DNA of 48,501 nucleotides from NCBI GenBank assembly GCA_015680685.1, contig MNCI01025282.1, positions 271,566-320,066 on the forward strand. Reading direction: 5' to 3'. Within the stretch, counting starts at the first letter, position 1. Each line of letters begins with the position of its first letter. The stretch is from Gnetum montanum (lineage: Eukaryota; Streptophyta; Gnetopsida; Gnetales; Gnetaceae). The translations under genes and the position numbers were made by a program. Under the pieces are notes generated by a model. The model saw nothing but the letters and a program-made list of their open reading frames with translations, ran no database searches and had not been told where the DNA came from. Of the stretch, positions 10,240 through 21,651 are shown one piece after another.

Positions 10240-11407
10240 GAAACAATTTCTTCATTAGGCTAAACATTTCATAGTAATCAACGGACACCTTTACAAGGTG
10301 TATGTTGATGGCTTGGTTTGTTGGTATGTTCCTGATGTTGATCAATTGTGTGTTCTCCAAGACACTCATGAGGGCCCTTATGGGGACCATTATGCTGGGA
10401 GACGCACAACCATTAAGATCCTGATGGTAGAGTATTATTGGCCAATAATCTTTGTGAATGCCCACAACTTCATTTGCTCTTGTGAACACTGTCAACATGA
10501 TGGTTGGATGACCACTCGAATGGAGGAACCTTTGTAGTGGATTCAACCACTGGAACCCTTTGAAACCTAGGGCATAGACTTCATGGATCCCGTCACACCC
10601 ATGGTGAATGGAAAGGTGTATATAATAGTCGTTGTTGACTATCATACAAAATGGCAGAAGCATGTCACCGACTATACATCTTTCATTGTTACCCGGTTTG
10701 TATAACAGAATATTATAAATAGGTTTGGGGGTGCCATGTGCACTAATTTCTAACAATGCTACTCATTTTACAAGCATCCCCTTTCAAAAGCTCATGCAAC
10801 GCTTAAAGGTTGAACATAAATTAACAACACCTTACCACCTCTAAGCCAATGGTCAAGCTGAGGTAACAAATAAGGAGATCACCAAGATCTTAACCAGAAC
10901 AATTAGCAAATATAGGAGAGATTGGAGTACCAAACTGAACGATGCCCTTTGGGCATACTTCTTAACATGGAAACTCCCTATAGGCTACTCTCCCTATGAG
11001 CTAGTGTACAGAAAACTACTAATACTTCTAATCCAATTTGAGCTTTGTACTCTTTCAATAGCTTGTGACCTTGACCTTGAACTGAGCCTAGCACAAAAAG
11101 AAAGATTGATCAATCTTAATGGGCTATATGAGAATAGATTGGTGGTCCCATCTTTGAATGAGGTACACAAAGCATTCAACAAAAAGCACCATGCCCTTAA
11201 AATAAGAAAAGTAAAATTTCAACCTAGAGATAAGGTCCTCTACTAGAACCCCACACATGTCCCTCAAAAGACTAAGTTTAAAACATTATGGAAAGGGCTT
11301 TATATCATTTATGAAATGTTTCCTTCTAGGTCCATGTTGATCTACGAACCCTGAGAGCCTAAACAAAAAGCAACTGGTCAACATGCAACAACTTAAACCT
11401 TTCCTTG
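10240..11407 (+). pseudogene. pol: Integrase of element B
   Basis: The zinc-binding HHCC region is visible at 10367-10500 (THEGPYGDHYAG ... SCEHCQHDG). The core follows with GIDFMDPV (first Asp, about 10570) and VVVDYHTKW. In LISNNATHF (about 10744) the second catalytic Asp is Asn. ANGQAEV (about 10845) keeps the Glu. The C-terminal part (KRKIDQS to about 11400) resembles the same region of element C. No chromodomain is seen, which fits Tat/Athila. Stops and frameshifts occur throughout. Confidence 0.87.
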
Positions 11408-11529
11408 AGCCTAAGCAAGCTAGTGCAAGCAACACCTCATCAGATGGATAACCTCACTCAATATTTCAAATATCCTTCTTTCACCTTAGTTATGGGGGGG
11501 ATGGCCATCCATGCCAATCATATAAGTGG

Positions 11530-11660
11530 CTCTTCAATTTTTACAATTTTTTGTTTTACACTTTCTTTGTTTTATTCTTTTTATTTTACACCTTGTTGAT
11601 TTTACACCTTTTTGTTTTACACTTTGTTAATTTTTTCCATGTTTTTGTTTTACAGCATCA
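11530..11660 (+). repeat. T-rich TTTTGTTTTACA tract after pol of element B
   Basis: Five or so imperfect copies of TTTTGTTTTACAC(Y)TT follow the internal CATGGGGG-like motif. A has a T-rich tract at 27521-27640 and C at 39245-39130 (minus) at the same relative position. The role is unknown. It could be simple-sequence decay, a splicing-related U-rich tract, or an RNA-binding site. Confidence 0.55.
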
Positions 11661-13041
11661 TTAGTACATTTGATCTTTCTCAAATATCTTACAACTTCTT
11701 TTATATTTTACTTTATTTTAGTGTATTTTTCTTATTGTGTTCTAATAAATTACTTTATTACCAACAGGACATAGTGATGTTGTAGATGCTTGCTAATGGT
11801 GGTTTGTACTTAATGTTGTTGATTGCTAATGTCTGGTGTCTATTTTTGAATTTTAATATTGATAACTAAGACAAAGGTTTTTTTTAATGGAATAGACAAT
11901 GAGTCCACATCATCCATCCACTCACAACAATCTATGGTGATTCTAGTTTTGGAAATATGATGTCCCTTTTGTTAATGAAACTTTAACAAACTTGTAGCCT
12001 TGGTAGTTTTCAAAGATCAAGGGACTGATAAGGATGTGACTTCAAGGGAACTCAATGCTCTTTGTACTTGCCCACTCACTTGAGTGCATGAGTGTTGTTC
12101 ATGCATTTCTTATCGATCCATGTCAACTAATAATAGGAAGTTAATAAGTCTTTGCATGGTGTGGTTCCCATCTAAAATCCATAAAAACATAAAACTTAAA
12201 AAATGATGGGAATTTAAAGCACACCCATTAGGCAAAATAATAGGCTATAAGCATTGGTTATGGGACTAGAAAGATATGTTGTCCATGCCTAAAGATCCCC
12301 TCTAACTAAGGACCTTTCTTACTTCCTGCTTCTCTTTGCTTGTCTAATAAGGAATGATGTTTGATCTATGGGAGCATTCTTGTGTTTTGAGGGGATGATC
12401 TAATCTTAGAGTGACGATGCGAAGTCATTGAAAGTGGTTGGTTTTGATTTGGACTAAGGATGGACTTTATCAGGTCATTTAACTATGAAATCCATAAGGG
12501 ACTTCATGTGGCCATGAGACAAAACTCCATTTCATCTCTCTCTCTCATCCATTAGTGCTTCCAATTATTCACCTCACTACTGGTTTCCATGTATTGTTCA
12601 ATATCTTAGTTTGATATATTGAAATTCCTGGGTAGATTCTTCCAAATTTGGTCCTTAACTTTTCATAATCATTAATCAATGGTGGGGCCCACAAACTCCT
12701 TAGTTTGAGGGTATGCGAGGGCAAAAAAAGCATGAGCCTACTATGGGAAGGATCCACTTGCATATCTCTTGTTTAGGCTTGTTAAGTACCTTATCCTTAG
12801 GCATTTTAGCAATCCAATGTTTTGTGCATCCCATTGGTTGCATCCAACTATGTGCTATTTAAGGCATTTATCCATTAATTTCATTCTCTCATCAAATTCT
12901 CCAATTTTGTGAATTTCCATGCCCTCTTCTAGAATTTCATCATGTTCACAACTTTTCTGACTCTATATAGAGTTCAATTTCATGTTAAAACTCCATATAT
13001 TTTTTGAATTATTTAATGTGAAAAATTTTATACATAAGCTC

Positions 13042-13131
13042 CATCAATGGGACCCTATCGATAAAGGGGCATGTAGGCGAGACCCCATCGATAGGATCCC
13101 ATTGACGCAAGGTAAAAATATTCTATATATA
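13042..13131 (+). promoter_or_regulatory. Internal promoter-like module ahead of ORF2 in element B
   Basis: CATCAATGGGACCCTATCGAT (first 20 bases from 13042) and TCGATAGGATCCCATTGAC (13088-13106) form an inverted pair. The second unit equals the LTR motif at 3414-3432 except for C/T transitions. A TATA-like TATATATA lies at 13124-13131, and ORF2 starts about 450 bp downstream. The order array, TATA, leader, ORF mirrors this element's LTR. Promoter function is an inference. Confidence 0.55.
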
Positions 13132-13577
13132 CATGTAGATACTTAAGAATTTTTGACATTTGCAATCAAACAAGGGGGAGTTTTTCAACTTTCTAGAGCC
13201 CATAACCTTCCAATAGCCATAACTTCCTAACTGTTTCTTTGATTCATTCTATCTATTAATCTTTTACCTACTAGAGGTAAGCTCTTCATTGTGGGGGCCA
13301 CGAATCATAAGTTTTTAATGGAAATTTTTTTCAAAATTTTTCTAACTCCCACAAAGGTTCACCTAATAAACTAACATCAAGACATCAAATTACGAGAGTT
13401 AAACCCTTCCAACAAGCTTTGGTGACATTGTAAATGAAATAACATTAAAATAATAATAAAATAATTAATCTGCCATGGTCAAAACTTCACTTAAGTATAA
13501 TTGCCCAACAAGAGAAGGTACTTAAAGGTTATAAGTTACACATTATATGCTAATCCTTGGTTATGTTCTAACCATAG

Positions 13578-16413
13578 ATGACACCTAAGGAAAAGCATGT
13601 GCAGGAACAAGGATCATCCCAACCAAGGGATAAATGAACACAAACTAGAAGGGGCTAAGAATAGCCCCATGAGCAAGCAGAAACCCATGGAATGGGACCT
13701 CTTTGGGAGGAGCCCAAAGTGGAATCTGTTTGACATATTCTTAAAGAAATGGCTACAATAGAATAGTCTCATTGAGATGAGGCACAAGAGTCTAGATCGA
13801 ACCTTAAGATCATCTTAATGAAGGCTTGTCTCAAGAAGATCACAAACAAGAAGGTCTAGAAATTTGTGCTCAAGGAGTTAAACTTTGGACCATTCCTAGA
13901 GTTTGCACCACTAAAAGTCAAAGCACAATTACAGAACTCTCCCATGTGGTCCACAATCACTTCTAGTAGGGAGTGGTACATGGGAGAAACATACTTGTTC
14001 TAGAACAATTGGTAGGATAGTTTAATAGTTAAGATCAAGGAAATTTCAGTGTCTTACTCAGTGAAAGCCATTGCTAAGGTCCCTTAGGTTACTAGAAACT
14101 GGGGAAAATCTTGCTGAAATCCCAATGAAGGTAGATCCTGGCATTAAAAAGAAATTAACACAATGATGTTATGGAGTGGACTGCAAGAAGTTTGGTGCAC
14201 TAACCATAGTGGAATGTGCATATTTCAAGATTGTAGCCTTTCACCTCAATCTAATGGTGAGGCTAAGCAAAATCACAGCCTTCTCCACCCATGCGTGTAT
14301 CGCTCTAAGTGATAAATTCCTAGTCAATCTTCCACAGTTGATTTATAATGAGATAGAAAAGTGTTTTAAGAAAAATGAACATGGAAAGAAGGCACTCTCT
14401 TTTCCTTGTCTCATCAGAAAGTTATGTAAAAGGGAAGGCATGATATGCTACATGAATGACACTATTCAGTGTGCTTCAACTACTTCCTAGGTAGAGATGA
14501 TGAAGAACAAGATGCCTACCAAAGCCATTCAAGAAGAGAAGAAGCAACAACCACCTCCACCACCCACTCATGAAACAATGCCAAAGGCTTGTGCTACCAT
14601 TGAGTCCATGCATGAGCTCTAAGAGCAACTCTTGCGGCTATAGGAGTAGTAAGCAAGAATAAGCAGTGGTGATCCATCTATGTATCACCCAACAATAAGC
14701 CACCTTAATGAAATGGTGGGATAATTTTCTTAGCCCAATGAATGCAGCTATCCACAAGGTTAAATCCTAACACCCGAGAGGTAATGGTATCTCTCTTGCA
14801 ATAGTAGCAATTTCTAAAAATCTCTAGGAACACTGCTACCTTTTTAATACATCTAAAGGAGGGTGAGGAGGCAACTATCTTGGTGATGTAGCCTCAAGGG
14901 CAGAAGATAGTAGCCAAGGTAGTTGCTGATAGAATTGTCAAAGCACTTAGTGCACTTATAGCATCTGTACTAGATGTTTCTGTAGTGAGAGACGTGTAGA
15001 TGTCCATAGGAACTATTAGCAATAGAGTGAACACAGCCCAACATGAGGAATTGTTAGATTGATTAGTGGAAATTGGGAAATTGAATCTAGATGTATTCAA
15101 TCTTCTAGACACCATCATTACATCTTAGTTAGATTTGCTAGAAGCAAGGGGAAAATGCATGATAATGGAGGGGTAAATTGAAATAGCTAGAATAAAAAAT
15201 TAATGCTTAGCTGCAAAGGTTTTTGAATTAAGAGCCCACCTTGCTGATCTTGCATTGCTCAACCTAGCACTAACATGAGATGAAGCTTTTCAATAGCTTC
15301 TAAAGAGAATTAAATATGTTGAGGATGCTAAGCAGATGACCATCTTTGACTAGTCCCTAGCCAATGCCACCACACATAACATTTAGAAGGACTTGGTTCA
15401 GATGTGCTAGGAGAATGAGATTTTGACTGTAGAGAATCATTGCTTATGAAATGTTGATGTGAAGAAGCAACAGATGGTAGATTTTATCCATCAACAACAA
15501 GAGCAATTAGGTAGGGTGAACAATGAATTGAGAAGATTGGCAATGGAAAATAGAAACCTCTCCATTAAGGAAGTCCATACCCTTCATCAAAAATTTGCAA
15601 TTAAGGTAGTTGCCTAGAAGAATGAGGATCTCAAATTTGAGAGAGTCAAGAACCATTACAGAGATCAAGTTTATCTACAAAAATAAATTAATGAGAAAGA
15701 GATCCAATTGAAGAAGATGAAAGTAAATGAGGCCTTCCAATAGCTCAAATAAGGAGATGATGTGTGGTAGCCTATCTTTGATGGGCTGAATGCATACAAT
15801 AAAGCTAAAATATACATGAAGGAGATATAGATCGAGGAGATGATGGAGTATATGGAGCTTTCCAACTTCCATTATGCAAACCTAGTGATCCTAACTGTTG
15901 GATGACCACAGTTAGAATTGAAAAAAACAAGTAGCCAACTCGTACTTATTATACAAGGTAGAGTTCAAGCACCATAAAAAGACCAAGCAGAAGCTTGAGA
16001 CTGTAATCACTACACTTGAGGTTCTTGAGGAAAAATTCCCTGATTAATGATCAATCGCTGAGAACCTAGCTAAAAGGATGAATGATTGCTAGAAGCAACA
16101 AAATGCAATCAGAGGGTTCGACATTGAACATAAATAGTTCACTGTTTAGTTCATAAATGTGAAGGATTTGTTTCCAAAAATGTCCTATCCATGGGATATT
16201 GTCATTTTAGCCCACATTGGTGAAGCTGCATGGATTGTGAATGATCCCAAGAGTAAGGAGGAGAAGATGAAGGCACTATTGAATGCCTTTTGTCTTCCAT
16301 TGGAAGTTGTAGCTACTATAGGACAACCAAAATTGCCTCAACCATTTCTTGAACCTGAACTAGGAGAAGGTTCTTTAGAGCCTGAGGAGCCTCCACCACT
16401 TGGTACTGTTTGA
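13578..16413 (+). pseudogene. ORF2 of element B: plant-transposon-protein-like domain plus coiled coil
   Basis: The likely start is ATG at 13578 (MTPKEK), aligning with the ATG at 29436 of A. The N-terminal domain spans about 13850-14470. It resembles what plant annotations call 'putative plant transposon protein' (Pfam PF20167, to be confirmed), with the hallmark LSFPCLIRKLCKREG at about 14396-14440. A Pro-rich linker follows (KKQQPPPPP, about 14545), then a conserved block QHEELLDxLVEIGK (about 15040) and about 1 kb of Glu/Lys/Leu-rich heptad sequence. The tail is open from 16159 and ends EEPPPLGTV and stop. Many stops interrupt it. The function is unknown. Confidence 0.75.
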
Positions 16414-16642
16414 TCTTGTTCACTGTTTTTACATTGTAAGAGGAAATTTGTTTATTAGTTTTATCCTGGTGTTCAATTTTGTTGTCATGAACCACAAAAT
16501 TTTGTAATCATTGTAAACTGTACACTTAAGCACTTAGTTTTTATTGTGTTATTTGTGTGTTTGTTTTGGTAGTGAATAATTCCATACCTCCCTAAAATTT
16601 GTAAAGAATTGGAGGATGAGTTTTCATTCAGTTGTGCGAGTA
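16414..16642 (+). other. 3' non-coding region and degenerate polypurine tract of element B
   Basis: About 230 bp separate ORF2 from the LTR. The end TTTTCATTCAGTTGTGCGAG plus TA, directly before TGATGAG, corresponds to TTCATTCAGTCATGGGGGTA in A and E. It is therefore the polypurine tract position, but with a poorer purine run. Confidence 0.6.
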
Positions 16643-17531
16643 TGATGAGTCGATGGTTTTCCCGAGTCAACAGGATGCCATTAACATGACCCCATTCATA
16701 AGATCTCATTGACATGATCATGTTGGCATAGGTTTTGACCTGTTGATGTGTACCCATTGACGAGGTATCCTATTTCACCTATAAATATGCACCTACCCAT
16801 TGTGTTTATAACATAAGTCTCATAGTTGTGGTGAAGCTCTACAGTTTTTCTCTCAAAAGTTAGAATATTTTTTGAGTACCCGCAATAGAAGTCAATGAGT
16901 GTATGGATCTTTATTCGAGCATTGTTGTACTTGAGCACTTTAGTGTGTGCGGTAATAAAGACAAGCTTTCTGATCAAACCTTGCAACACTTGGACTAGAT
17001 TAATTGTTTTCTTTAAGCATTTAATATTCACGTAATTCCATTTAGTGTTTTCAAGTAATTAAGTAATTAATTAATATAGATTAAATAGCAAACATTAGTA
17101 TAACCACTTCGAGCACATGTCTAATGTTTGGTAATCCTAGTAACACTTAACGTTTGGTAACATAGTAGTGTTATACATGTTCAAGATGTGTACGGTAAGT
17201 GGGAACAGATACTTATGTTAGGATTAGTTAAGCAATAGCTAGTTATTAGATTAGTTAAATAATATATTAATTAATTATTTATTCTTTTTTCTTGATTCCT
17301 AGGCAACTTAGAATATAAAAGACAAAATGATAAAAATCATATACCTCAGTTACACTTAACCATACCCTTGAACTTCATACCTGGAACTGGGAAGACAATG
17401 ATTGCAACGGTCAGTTTTACCTCCTAAAACTAGTATACAAAGAAACCTAAAGTCTTTTGAATTTGACCAGTTAGCTAAGTGAACACTAGTGATTCGTATG
17501 GTTGGACGTAGGGTATACTCATTGCTCATCA
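16643..17531 (+). mobile_element. 3' LTR of element B
   Basis: This 889-bp LTR starts TGATGAGTCG, ends CATTGCTCATCA and pairs with 3403-4307. Its U3 repeats (CATTCATAAGATCTCATTGAC and relatives, 16671-16764) precede TATAAATA at 16780-16787. Poly(A)-type AATAAA occurs near 16953. The minus strand of element C resumes immediately after the CCAGC duplication at 17532-17536. Confidence 0.88.
16671..16787 (+). promoter_or_regulatory. Promoter region of the 3' LTR of element B
   Basis: Units AAGATCTCATTGACATGATC, CCTGTTGATGTG and CCCATTGACGAGG precede TATAAATA at 16780-16787. The array has fewer GATAGGATC units than the 5' LTR (3410-3545), so the two LTRs of B differ by array length as in element A. 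Confidence 0.55.
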
Positions 17532-17536
17532 CCAGC

Positions 17537-19844
17537 TTTTGTTTTGTCTCCATGTAGAGCTTGAACTACTCCCCATAGAAGAGGTAGGAGTGTGCCAATT
17601 GCTTATCTAACTCTGACCTTGACCTTCTTGTGGTTAACATCGCCAATTTTGCGTATCAGAGGTTGGCTAACTTTGTATACTTCGCTATCTTCTCAATCTA
17701 CAATTCCTTTAGGTAGATTTCTACTTGATTGTATGTGTTGAGTCTATTAAAGACACAATGTCATGTACCACCTCTTTGTTAGAGTTTTTGGATGGCTTCA
17801 TTCACCTTTACCTTTGCCAACTTGATCTCTTTTTCATTTACATCTTTAAGCATTTTGGAGTAGTTCTTGTAATGATTCTTTACCTTTTCATATTTAAGGG
17901 ATTCATTCTTCTAGATGGTAATCTCAATGATAGTCTTTTGGAAAAGGGTACAAACTTCCTTCATTGAGAAATTTCTATTTTTTGCAACCAACCTACTAAC
18001 ATCTTAGTTTACCTTAACAATCTATTCCTATTGCTGGTAGATGTATCCATGCAATCACTCCTTCTACTCTTTATCGTTCTAAAGGCATTGATTCCCCCTA
18101 ATTAGAGTTATGTTTTCCTTGCACATGTCTTAAAGGTCATGACTCATAGAATTCATCATAATTTTAGATAGTGACACATCAATGACCATCATTTCTTTAG
18201 TATTCTCAACCTCTTAAATTCTTTGTTAAAGCTATTGGAAAGCTTCATCTCTGGTAACTTCTAGCTGGATATTGGATGGGTCTAACAACCAAGCTCTTAA
18301 TTATCCAATATTTGCTATTAATCATTAATTACTATTAGTAACTTCCTTGAGTTACACTTGAGTGACTAAGAGCTTGCCCCTTGTTTCTAACAATTGCAGC
18401 TAGATTATTGAAGGATCTTCTAGGAGATCAAAGATCTCTAGAATCGATTGTTTAGTTCTAACTAGTTTCTCCAAGACTTTTTCGTGTTGTACTATACTCA
18501 TTCTCTTGTTTTTGGCTCTTGCAAACATTTGAAAGTCTACCATTGTAGTAATATCAGAAAGAGAGGCTATAAGAGCACTCAAAGCTTCTTCAATTCTATC
18601 TTCCACCACCTCTATTATTGTCTCCTATCCCTTGTATAGTATGACTAGGATTGTTGCACCTTCTTCTTTCTCCAACATGATAGAGAAAGTTCTTGCATTC
18701 CTAGAGATTTTAAGAAATGATTATCTTGGAATAGACATAGTGATCTTTAGGCCATTAGGATCAGCACGAATAGAAGCTTGATTCCTTCATGTAGAGAATA
18801 GATGGGCTAGGTAATCAACCAACTAGTTGATGATCCTTATGATTTCATTAAGGTGGCTCATGGCTAGATGGTATACTAAGGACTTGCCACCACTCCCACG
18901 AGCTTGTTGTTGCAAATATTGCATCCTTAGTTTCCTTAGGCATTTTAATTGCTACTACCAATTTGGATGTCATCTCAGGTGCTAGTGGTGATGGTGGAGG
19001 TGGTGCCTCCTCTTGAAGCTTAACAGGGGCTTTGTTTTTCATCATCTCCTACCATGATGTGGCAAGAGACCTATGGACTATAACATTAAAGTAGTGAGCT
19101 ATTCCCCCCCCCCTTTTGTAGATTTTTTAGATGAGACATGGAAAGGAAAGTGTCTTCCAACCCTTCTTATTCTCCTTGAATCTCTTCTTGATCTCCAAGA
19201 AGATGAGTTTAGTAAGGTTAACTAGGAATTTTTCACTCAAAGCCACACATGCCTTTGCAAAGAATGTTGTAACCTTACCCAACCTCACCATTGGATTGAG
19301 ATGATAAGCCACAATTTTGAAGTAGGCATACTCTACTTTGGTGAGGACATCATACTGCTTATGGTCCACTCCATAACATTGATGAGTCCATTCCTTCTTG
19401 ACCTCTACATTTTCCTAGATTAAGGCTTCTGCCAACTTTGCCCCAATGTTAGGTAATCTAAGGGATTCAACAATGGCTTCTACAAAGTAGAAGATGATGA
19501 TATCTTTTATCTTTACAGTCACATCTCCTTAGTGATTATTCTAGAAGAGGTATGTCTCCCTATAGTACTATTCTCCACTAGTAAAAATGATGGGTCATAG
19601 AAACCCTTATAGCTATGTTTAGACCTCTTCCAACACCAACTCTAGAAAGGGTAGTTTAGTTCCTAGAGAATTATGCATTGGACTTCCTTGCTTCTAACCT
19701 TTTTTAGGTAGGCCTCCATGAGAGTGACTTCTAGTTTGGGCCTGGGTCTTAGGACCTCATCCTACCTAGGTTGTCCTATCTCTATAGTGGAAATTTGGTA
19801 AATCGATTCCACCTTAAGTTATTATCATAGGGGCTTAGTGGCAT
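17537..19844 (-). pseudogene. ORF2 of element C, N-terminal and central part
   Basis: On the minus strand a candidate start is ATG at 19844 (MPLSPYDNN). The transposon-protein-like domain is clearest at 19369-19127 (MDHKQYDVLTKVEYAYFKI, ... KTLSFPCLIR), very close to B's copy at 14176-14420. A Pro-rich linker (APPPPSPLAPE, about 19005) follows. Next is the conserved block QHEKVLEKLVRTKQ (about 18500) and a long heptad-rich stretch to TKQKL at 17540, where insertion B cuts the gene. The remainder is at 3402-3000. Multiple stops make it a pseudogene. Confidence 0.8.
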
Positions 19845-20820
19845 ACATTACTTTGGTAGCTTACTCATATTTTTGTGGTTGTTGCCCTCTTCCTTTCCTT
19901 AATCTTTTCTCCTTGGGTTGCGATGGCCCACCTGCTTGTAGTCTCTATTTTGGTGTCATCTACAATCACATAGATGACCTTATATCAGTTATTTTGATTT
20001 CATCTCCTAAGCCTATATACATTCCAATCATTTTTTGGGTTATTAGTGGAAAAATATTTAATTGTTAAGGTTCTCAAACATTTGCAAATGTAAAAAAATA
20101 TTTAAAAAATAAGTTCTAAAGGTAGTTAGTTTAGTGGTATTGTTGATATTTTCTTCTTTTACAATTATTTTAATACCTAATCTATGAGATTAGTAAAATT
20201 TGTTGATAAATTTTGGCATTGATGCCTCCACGAATTAGAGCATACCTCCATAAACTCATAAGTTAACAAAATGGTCAAATCATGTATGTCCACATGAAGT
20301 TATGGCTTCTAGAATGTGTTGGACTATGAAAATTGCAAAAACTCCATTAATGTTTAAACAAAAATGTAAATCTTGATGTTAAGGGTCATGTGTATGTTTA
20401 GTTTTTTTGGGCTACATTGACGTATCTGACCACATCGACGGGGATGTATTGATGCAACCATTTACATACATTTTCAAATTAAGAAACTAATAGATTTTTG
20501 GAGAGTTTAGAAGTGAAACAAGAACCAAATGGAAGCTAGAATGGAGTGAAAAGAAGGTAAATAACAAATCATTAGTTCCATGATGAAGAATTGAAGTGGA
20601 AAGACTTTGTGATTACTTGAAAAAAACATGTTTCCAAAACAAAACAAAAGAAAATACCCACTTGGATGATGCAAATTATCAAGATTTCCGTCAAATGAAC
20701 CAAGGCCTATGGTGATGGGGTTTAAACTAGATGTTTCAAAAGCTATGCAAGTGGGTCCTCTCCAAAGTAGGCATGTATCTAAAAATGTCCTTGCATAACT
20801 ATATTACAAGGAGTCCATGG
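19845..20820 (-). other. Non-coding region upstream of ORF2 in element C (proximal part)
   Basis: On the minus strand this holds, in order: the conserved block ACATGCCTACTTTGGAGAGG followed by ACCCACTTGCAT (20776-20745), the promoter-like motif at 20458-20412, and an AT-rich leader to ORF2. No coding region is supported. The distal half of the same region is 38166-39330, on the other side of insertion F. Confidence 0.7.
20412..20458 (-). promoter_or_regulatory. Internal promoter-like module ahead of ORF2 in element C
   Basis: The minus strand carries TGCATCAATACATCCCCGTC and then GATGTGGTCAGATACGTCAATG. The same arrangement, TGTCAATGCATCCCTGTTGACG with CGTATCC, is in this element's LTR (about 2725-2690). 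Differences are nearly all transitions. No clear TATA box follows; the nearest AT-rich stretch is 20400-20385. Confidence 0.45.
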
Positions 20821-21433
20821 GTACCTCTAACGAACAACTTCTCCTTGAGTTTTTGTGTTAATGTTTGTAATAGTCTTTTATGTGTTTGTATGCATGTTTT
20901 GTTGACAAGTTGTGTGTGTGCTTTGGTGGAAAAGGCTAATTGGAATAGTAATAAATTTGTTGACCATATTTTTATATGTATTATGATTAAATGTTTAAAT
21001 ACTTTATGCATGAGAAATATGATTTAAAATACATGTTGGGAATGTTTTAGAATAATAATAATAAATGATATATGGGAAAACAAAATATTTTCCATTCTAT
21101 TTCAATAGAGATGCTGAGAAATAGAGGAAAATACTCTAAGGTGTGCCTCAGGAGCTAAAAACAAGTATGTTGAGATGCAAAAGAATGTTCATATTGAGGA
21201 ACTTGACCTATGAATAAAGTTGGAGGAGCCCGACCCATGAATTAGGGATACTTTGTGCAAATACTGTAGCTTTATATTTTATTTTATCTAAATGTGATGT
21301 GTTACTCTTTTAAGTTTAAAATAGTAGAGTATAAGTACCTTCTCCATTGCTATAGAAAGGTCATGTGATGACCTTTTAGGGATCGTAAGATGATGGGAAA
21401 ATTCACATCGCTGATGACATGAAAAAGAAGGTG

Positions 21434-21547
21434 NNNNNNNNNNNNNNNNNNNNNNNNNNNNNNNNNNNNNNNNNNNNNNNNNNNNNNNNNNNNNNNNNNN
21501 NNNNNNNNNNNNNNNNNNNNNNNNNNNNNNNNNNNNNNNNNNNNNNN
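21434..21547. other. Assembly gap (114 N) in the 5' LTR of element F
   Basis: The flanks align to 36105 and 36306 in the 3' LTR, where the intervening sequence is 200 bp. The missing sequence is therefore probably LTR of about that length, not 114 bp. The predicted peptide across the gap at 21350-21610 has no meaning. Confidence 0.9.
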
Positions 21548-21651
21548 TGAATATACATACTTTATTGATTTCATATTAGTATCATGAAGAGAATTGAACT
21601 CATGATCCATTGTTGAAAAGAGAGAGAAAGAGAGAGATAACTTAAAAAAGA

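Larger units (their letters stand above)
11408..13577 (+). other. Long non-coding region of element B between pol and ORF2
   Basis: No coding region can be supported here. Shared landmarks, in order: TTAGTTATGGGGGGGATGGCC (about 11487-11507, broken polypurine-like copy shared with A, C and E), a T-rich tract of TTTTGTTTTACA repeats (11530-11660), AATGAGTCCACATCATCCATCCAC (noted only as a pattern shared with A, C and E, about 11899), GATGCGAAGTCATTG (about 12416), and the conserved block GCATGAGCCTACTATGGGAA followed by GGATCCACTT (12730-12760). Then come the ORF2 promoter-like module (13042-13131) and a leader of about 450 bp to the ORF2 start. Confidence 0.75.
3403..17531 (+). mobile_element. 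Element B: Ty3/gypsy (Tat/Athila-type) retrotransposon with gag, pol and ORF2
   Basis: B has two LTRs (3403-4307 and 16643-17531), a tRNA-Asp primer site (4309-4326), gag, protease, RT, RNase H, integrase, a 2-kb non-coding region and ORF2, in that order. Target duplications are TCAAC (3398-3402) and CCAGC (17532-17536). They differ by two transitions, as expected of an old, methylated copy. It sits inside ORF2 of element C and is itself interrupted by the D2 LTR. All genes carry multiple stops, and catalytic residues are lost in protease, RT and integrase, so it is defective. Confidence 0.9.

Noticed and set aside
10205-10756. 183-residue minus-strand ORF
   Set aside because: It is antisense to the integrase of element B, whose HHCC and core motifs are clear on the plus strand.
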